From an uncultured Prevotella sp. (GTDB lineage: Bacteria > Bacteroidota > Bacteroidia > Bacteroidales > Bacteroidaceae): DNA of 64,000 nucleotides. The position numbers and the translations under genes were made by a program. This document shows, one piece after another, positions 61,885-64,000 of the stretch. Location of the stretch: positions 1 to 64,000 of the forward strand of contig CALUMB010000004.1 of assembly GCA_944321645.1 (NCBI GenBank). The letters are read 5' to 3'. The notes beneath the pieces are model-generated. The model was not told the DNA's origin and did not search any database. It saw only the letters and a list, made by a program, of their open reading frames with translations. The first letter of the stretch is position 1. Every line of letters starts with the position of its first letter.

Positions 61885-63288
61885 ATGGGCAAAAGGGTTA
61901 CAGCGTTTTTGTGCTTCCTTACAATTGCTGCTGCCGCATTGGCGGCGGCAGAAGGTCGGTTCACGCTCGTGATTGATGCCGGACACGGTGGCCACGACGC
62001 AGGAGCGTTGGGCCGTTTTTCAAAAGAAAAAAACATCAACCTAAACGTCGCACTGGCCGTCGGGAAATATGTGGAGCGCAACCTCCCAACAGTCAAAGTG
62101 GTCTACACGCGGAAGTCTGACGTGTTCGTGCCACTGCACGAGCGCGCCGACATTGCCAACAAGGCCAAGGCCGACCTCTTCATATCAATCCACACCAACG
62201 CCATGCCAGGCCGCAGGATAGCACGCGGCATCGAGACCTACACCCTCGGAATGCACCGCGCCGCCGACAACCTCGATGTGGCAAAGCGCGAAAACTCCGT
62301 GATATTGTTCGAGAGCGACTATAAGCAGCACTACGAAGGCTTCGACCCGAACTCTTCGGAAAGCTACATCCTATTCGAGTTCATACAAGACCGCAACATG
62401 GCCAAAAGCGTGGAGCTTGCCCGCTTCGTGCAGAAACGCGCCTGCGCAGCCACCGGACGGCAGAACAAAGGCGTGAAGCAGGCCGGATTCCTCGTGCTCC
62501 GCGAAACGTCGATGCCGAGCTGCCTGGTGGAGCTGGGCTTCATTACCACGTCTGACGAAGAGCAGTACCTCAACTCGAAGAAAGGCATAGATGCCCTTGC
62601 CAGAGGCATATACCTCGCGTTTGCCGACTATATGCGCAAATACGACAACAAGACCGCCGCCCCAACAAGCAAAGCCAAGGCCGACGACGACAAGAAAACC
62701 GATGAGCCAGAGGGAGAGAAACCCTCACGCCGCGAGCGGCGGAAGGCCGAAAGGGAAGCCCGGAAAAAGCGTGAAGAGGCAGAGAAAGCTGCCGAAGAGG
62801 CCAAGAAAGAGGCCAAGGAAAGCGGCTCCGACGTTGCGTCGGAACTGCGCCAAGCCCGTCTCGGCGCATCCGGCAACGCCAAAGCGTCCGCCATGGCCAC
62901 CCCCACAAAGCCCGTCGTGGTGGTTCCGGAATGGAAAGCCACGGAGCCAAAAGCACCCGCCGAAGCGAAAGGCGACACAGCGACGGCAACCCCTGCCAAA
63001 AGCCACGCCATAGTGTTCAAGGTGCAACTACTGGCAAGCAGCCGCAGCCTGCCAGCCACTTCCGCCCAATTCAAGGGAGTGGAAGGCGTGGAATGCTACT
63101 CTGACGGCGGCCTCTACAAGTACACAAGCGGCGCATCTGCCGACTACGACGAGATAAGCCGCCTGCGCCGCACGCTTGCCGAGAAATTCCCCCAAGCGTT
63201 CATCGTAGCCTTCAAAGACGGGCAGCGCATAGACACAGCAGAAGCCTTGCGCCAAGCCAAGGCAAACAAAACAAACGAAAAGAAATAA
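61885..63288 (+). CDS. N-acetylmuramoyl-L-alanine amidase with SPOR-like C-terminus
   Basis: Cuts the bond between muramic acid and the stem peptide, needed for cell separation. The 467 residues begin with a signal peptide (MGKRVTAFLCFLTIAAAALAA). An Amidase_3 domain (about 28-245) follows with the zinc ligands in VIDAGHGGHDAGA, the His in FISIHTNAM, and the Glu in CLVELGF. Residues about 260-380 are a charged Lys/Glu/Ala-rich linker. Residues about 385-455 resemble a SPOR-type glycan-binding domain (FKVQLLASSRSLP, LYKYTSGASADYDEISRLR). The MlaD-like gene follows 12 bases later, a common pairing in Bacteroidota. Confidence 0.92.
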   Translation: MGKRVTAFLCFLTIAAAALAAAEGRFTLVIDAGHGGHDAGALGRFSKEKNINLNVALAVGKYVERNLPTVKVVYTRKSDVFVPLHERADIANKAKADLFISIHTNAMPGRRIARGIETYTLGMHRAADNLDVAKRENSVILFESDYKQHYEGFDPNSSESYILFEFIQDRNMAKSVELARFVQKRACAATGRQNKGVKQAGFLVLRETSMPSCLVELGFITTSDEEQYLNSKKGIDALARGIYLAFADYMRKYDNKTAAPTSKAKADDDKKTDEPEGEKPSRRERRKAEREARKKREEAEKAAEEAKKEAKESGSDVASELRQARLGASGNAKASAMATPTKPVVVVPEWKATEPKAPAEAKGDTATATPAKSHAIVFKVQLLASSRSLPATSAQFKGVEGVECYSDGGLYKYTSGASADYDEISRLRRTLAEKFPQAFIVAFKDGQRIDTAEALRQAKANKTNEKK

Positions 63289-63300
63289 CAAATGTGACTT

Positions 63301-64000
63301 ATGAAATACTTTACTAAGGAAATCCAGATAGCCCTCGTGGCTATCGTCGGCGTTGTGGTGCTGTTTTTCGGCCTGCAATTTCTCAAGGGAATGAGCCTCT
63401 TCTCCGACGAAGACGTCTACTACGCTTCGTTCGACGACATAAGCGGGCTGTCGGCTTCGAGCGCGGTCTTTGCCAACGGCTACCAAGTAGGCGTGGTAAA
63501 AGGCATCGAGCACGACTTCTCCACCGGCAACACCGTGGCCGCCCTGGGACTCGACAAGCGCATGAGAGTGCCGAAAGGCACCACGGCAAAAATCGAGACG
63601 GATATGCTCGGCAACGTCAAGGTGAGCCTCGTGCTCGCCGAAGACCGCTCGTCGGCGATGGCCGTTGGCGACACACTCACAGGCGGCAAAGACGTCGGTA
63701 TGCTCGACAAGGCCGCAAAAATGCTGCCGGCCATCGAAAGTGCGCTGCCAAAGCTCGACTCCATCTTAGACAAGCTGAACACATTGCTGGCCGACCCGGC
63801 ACTGGCAAACTCGTTGCACAACGCCGACAAGGTCACGGCCAACCTCACCGTCACCACATCGCAGCTCAACACGCTCATTGCCGGGCTTAACGACAAGCTC
63901 CCAGGAATGATGGACAAGGCCGACGGAATACTCGACGACACGGGCAAGCTGACGCACGACCTCAGCGAGCTTGACGTGGCAGCCACAATGGCACGCGTGG
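63301..64000 (+). CDS. MlaD/MCE-family lipid-transport protein (cut by window end)
   Basis: The first 233 codons of a gene that continues past the right edge with no stop. The start gives MKYFTKEIQIALVAIVGVVV with one membrane anchor at about 8-28. An MCE domain follows at about 38-115 (YYASFDDISGLSASSAVFANGYQVGVVKGIE, VPKGTTAKIETD). A helical part rich in Leu and Asn then begins (LPKLDSILDKLNTLLADPAL). MCE proteins form rings that move phospholipids between membranes. It lies 12 bases after the amidase gene and is probably co-transcribed. The mlaE/mlaF partners are not visible here. Confidence 0.9.
   Translation, partial: MKYFTKEIQIALVAIVGVVVLFFGLQFLKGMSLFSDEDVYYASFDDISGLSASSAVFANGYQVGVVKGIEHDFSTGNTVAALGLDKRMRVPKGTTAKIETDMLGNVKVSLVLAEDRSSAMAVGDTLTGGKDVGMLDKAAKMLPAIESALPKLDSILDKLNTLLADPALANSLHNADKVTANLTVTTSQLNTLIAGLNDKLPGMMDKADGILDDTGKLTHDLSELDVAATMARV

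Overview
This window comes from a Gram-negative Bacteroidota genome, most likely a GC-rich member of the Prevotellaceae. Four observations support this. Many genes are preceded by the Bacteroidota sigma promoter, TTTG about 20 bases upstream of TAnnTTTG. The giant type IX secretion protein SprA is present. Secreted enzymes carry type IX-like C-terminal tails. The gene content includes a streptopain-type C10 protease, a BspA-type leucine-rich protein, a type 3 ProRS, B12-dependent RNR and Ddh. Genus-level placement is inference. No phage, plasmid, insertion sequence, CRISPR array, rRNA or tRNA gene was found.

Layout. 1-585 is a gene-poor, AT-richer end. 586-10150 holds an HMA-AraC regulator, a TPR protein, a palindromic tandem repeat block, a very large secreted pectate lyase, pyrK-pyrD, and an OmpA lipoprotein followed by mtgA. 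10282-17173 is housekeeping: proS, an ABC-F ATPase, grpE-dnaJ and folC. 17400-20958 is a galactose operon (galM, sugar/H+ symporter, galK). 21349-30959 runs on the minus strand: a Wza-like lipoprotein, glmS, a long PurF-type enzyme, carA, carB and a GNAT. The four consecutive enzymes glmS, purF-like, carA and carB all consume glutamine nitrogen. 31560-42039 has uxaC, ansA, a DPP IV / GH105-DUF4861 / SDR operon, a YhcC-type radical SAM protein and a BspA-like LRR protein. 42515-50734 is ruvA-sprA. 50942-64000 has ddh, an orphan lipoprotein, a C10 protease, a PL11 rhamnogalacturonan lyase, nrdJ, folB, an amidase, and an MCE/MlaD protein cut by the window end.

How the genes work together. Pectin breakdown is spread over several loci rather than one SusCD locus: pectate lyase, PL11 lyase, GH105 and UxaC. 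Four secreted proteins have related C-terminal tails that probably send them through the SprA channel encoded in the same window.

The most unusual feature is a dispersed non-coding element, four full-length copies of about 220 bp and two partial ones. Each contains four or five 15-nt palindromes in exact 22-nt register. In the full copies this array is set at a constant distance of about 70 bp from a GTTAACAT end and is followed by a TTTTAGTTGCATAT end. Distant units within an array are reverse complements of each other and change together between copies, which suggests selection on structure. A second unusual feature is a 447-bp block of 109-bp palindromic repeats enclosed by 46-nt perfect inverted repeats at 2225-2671.
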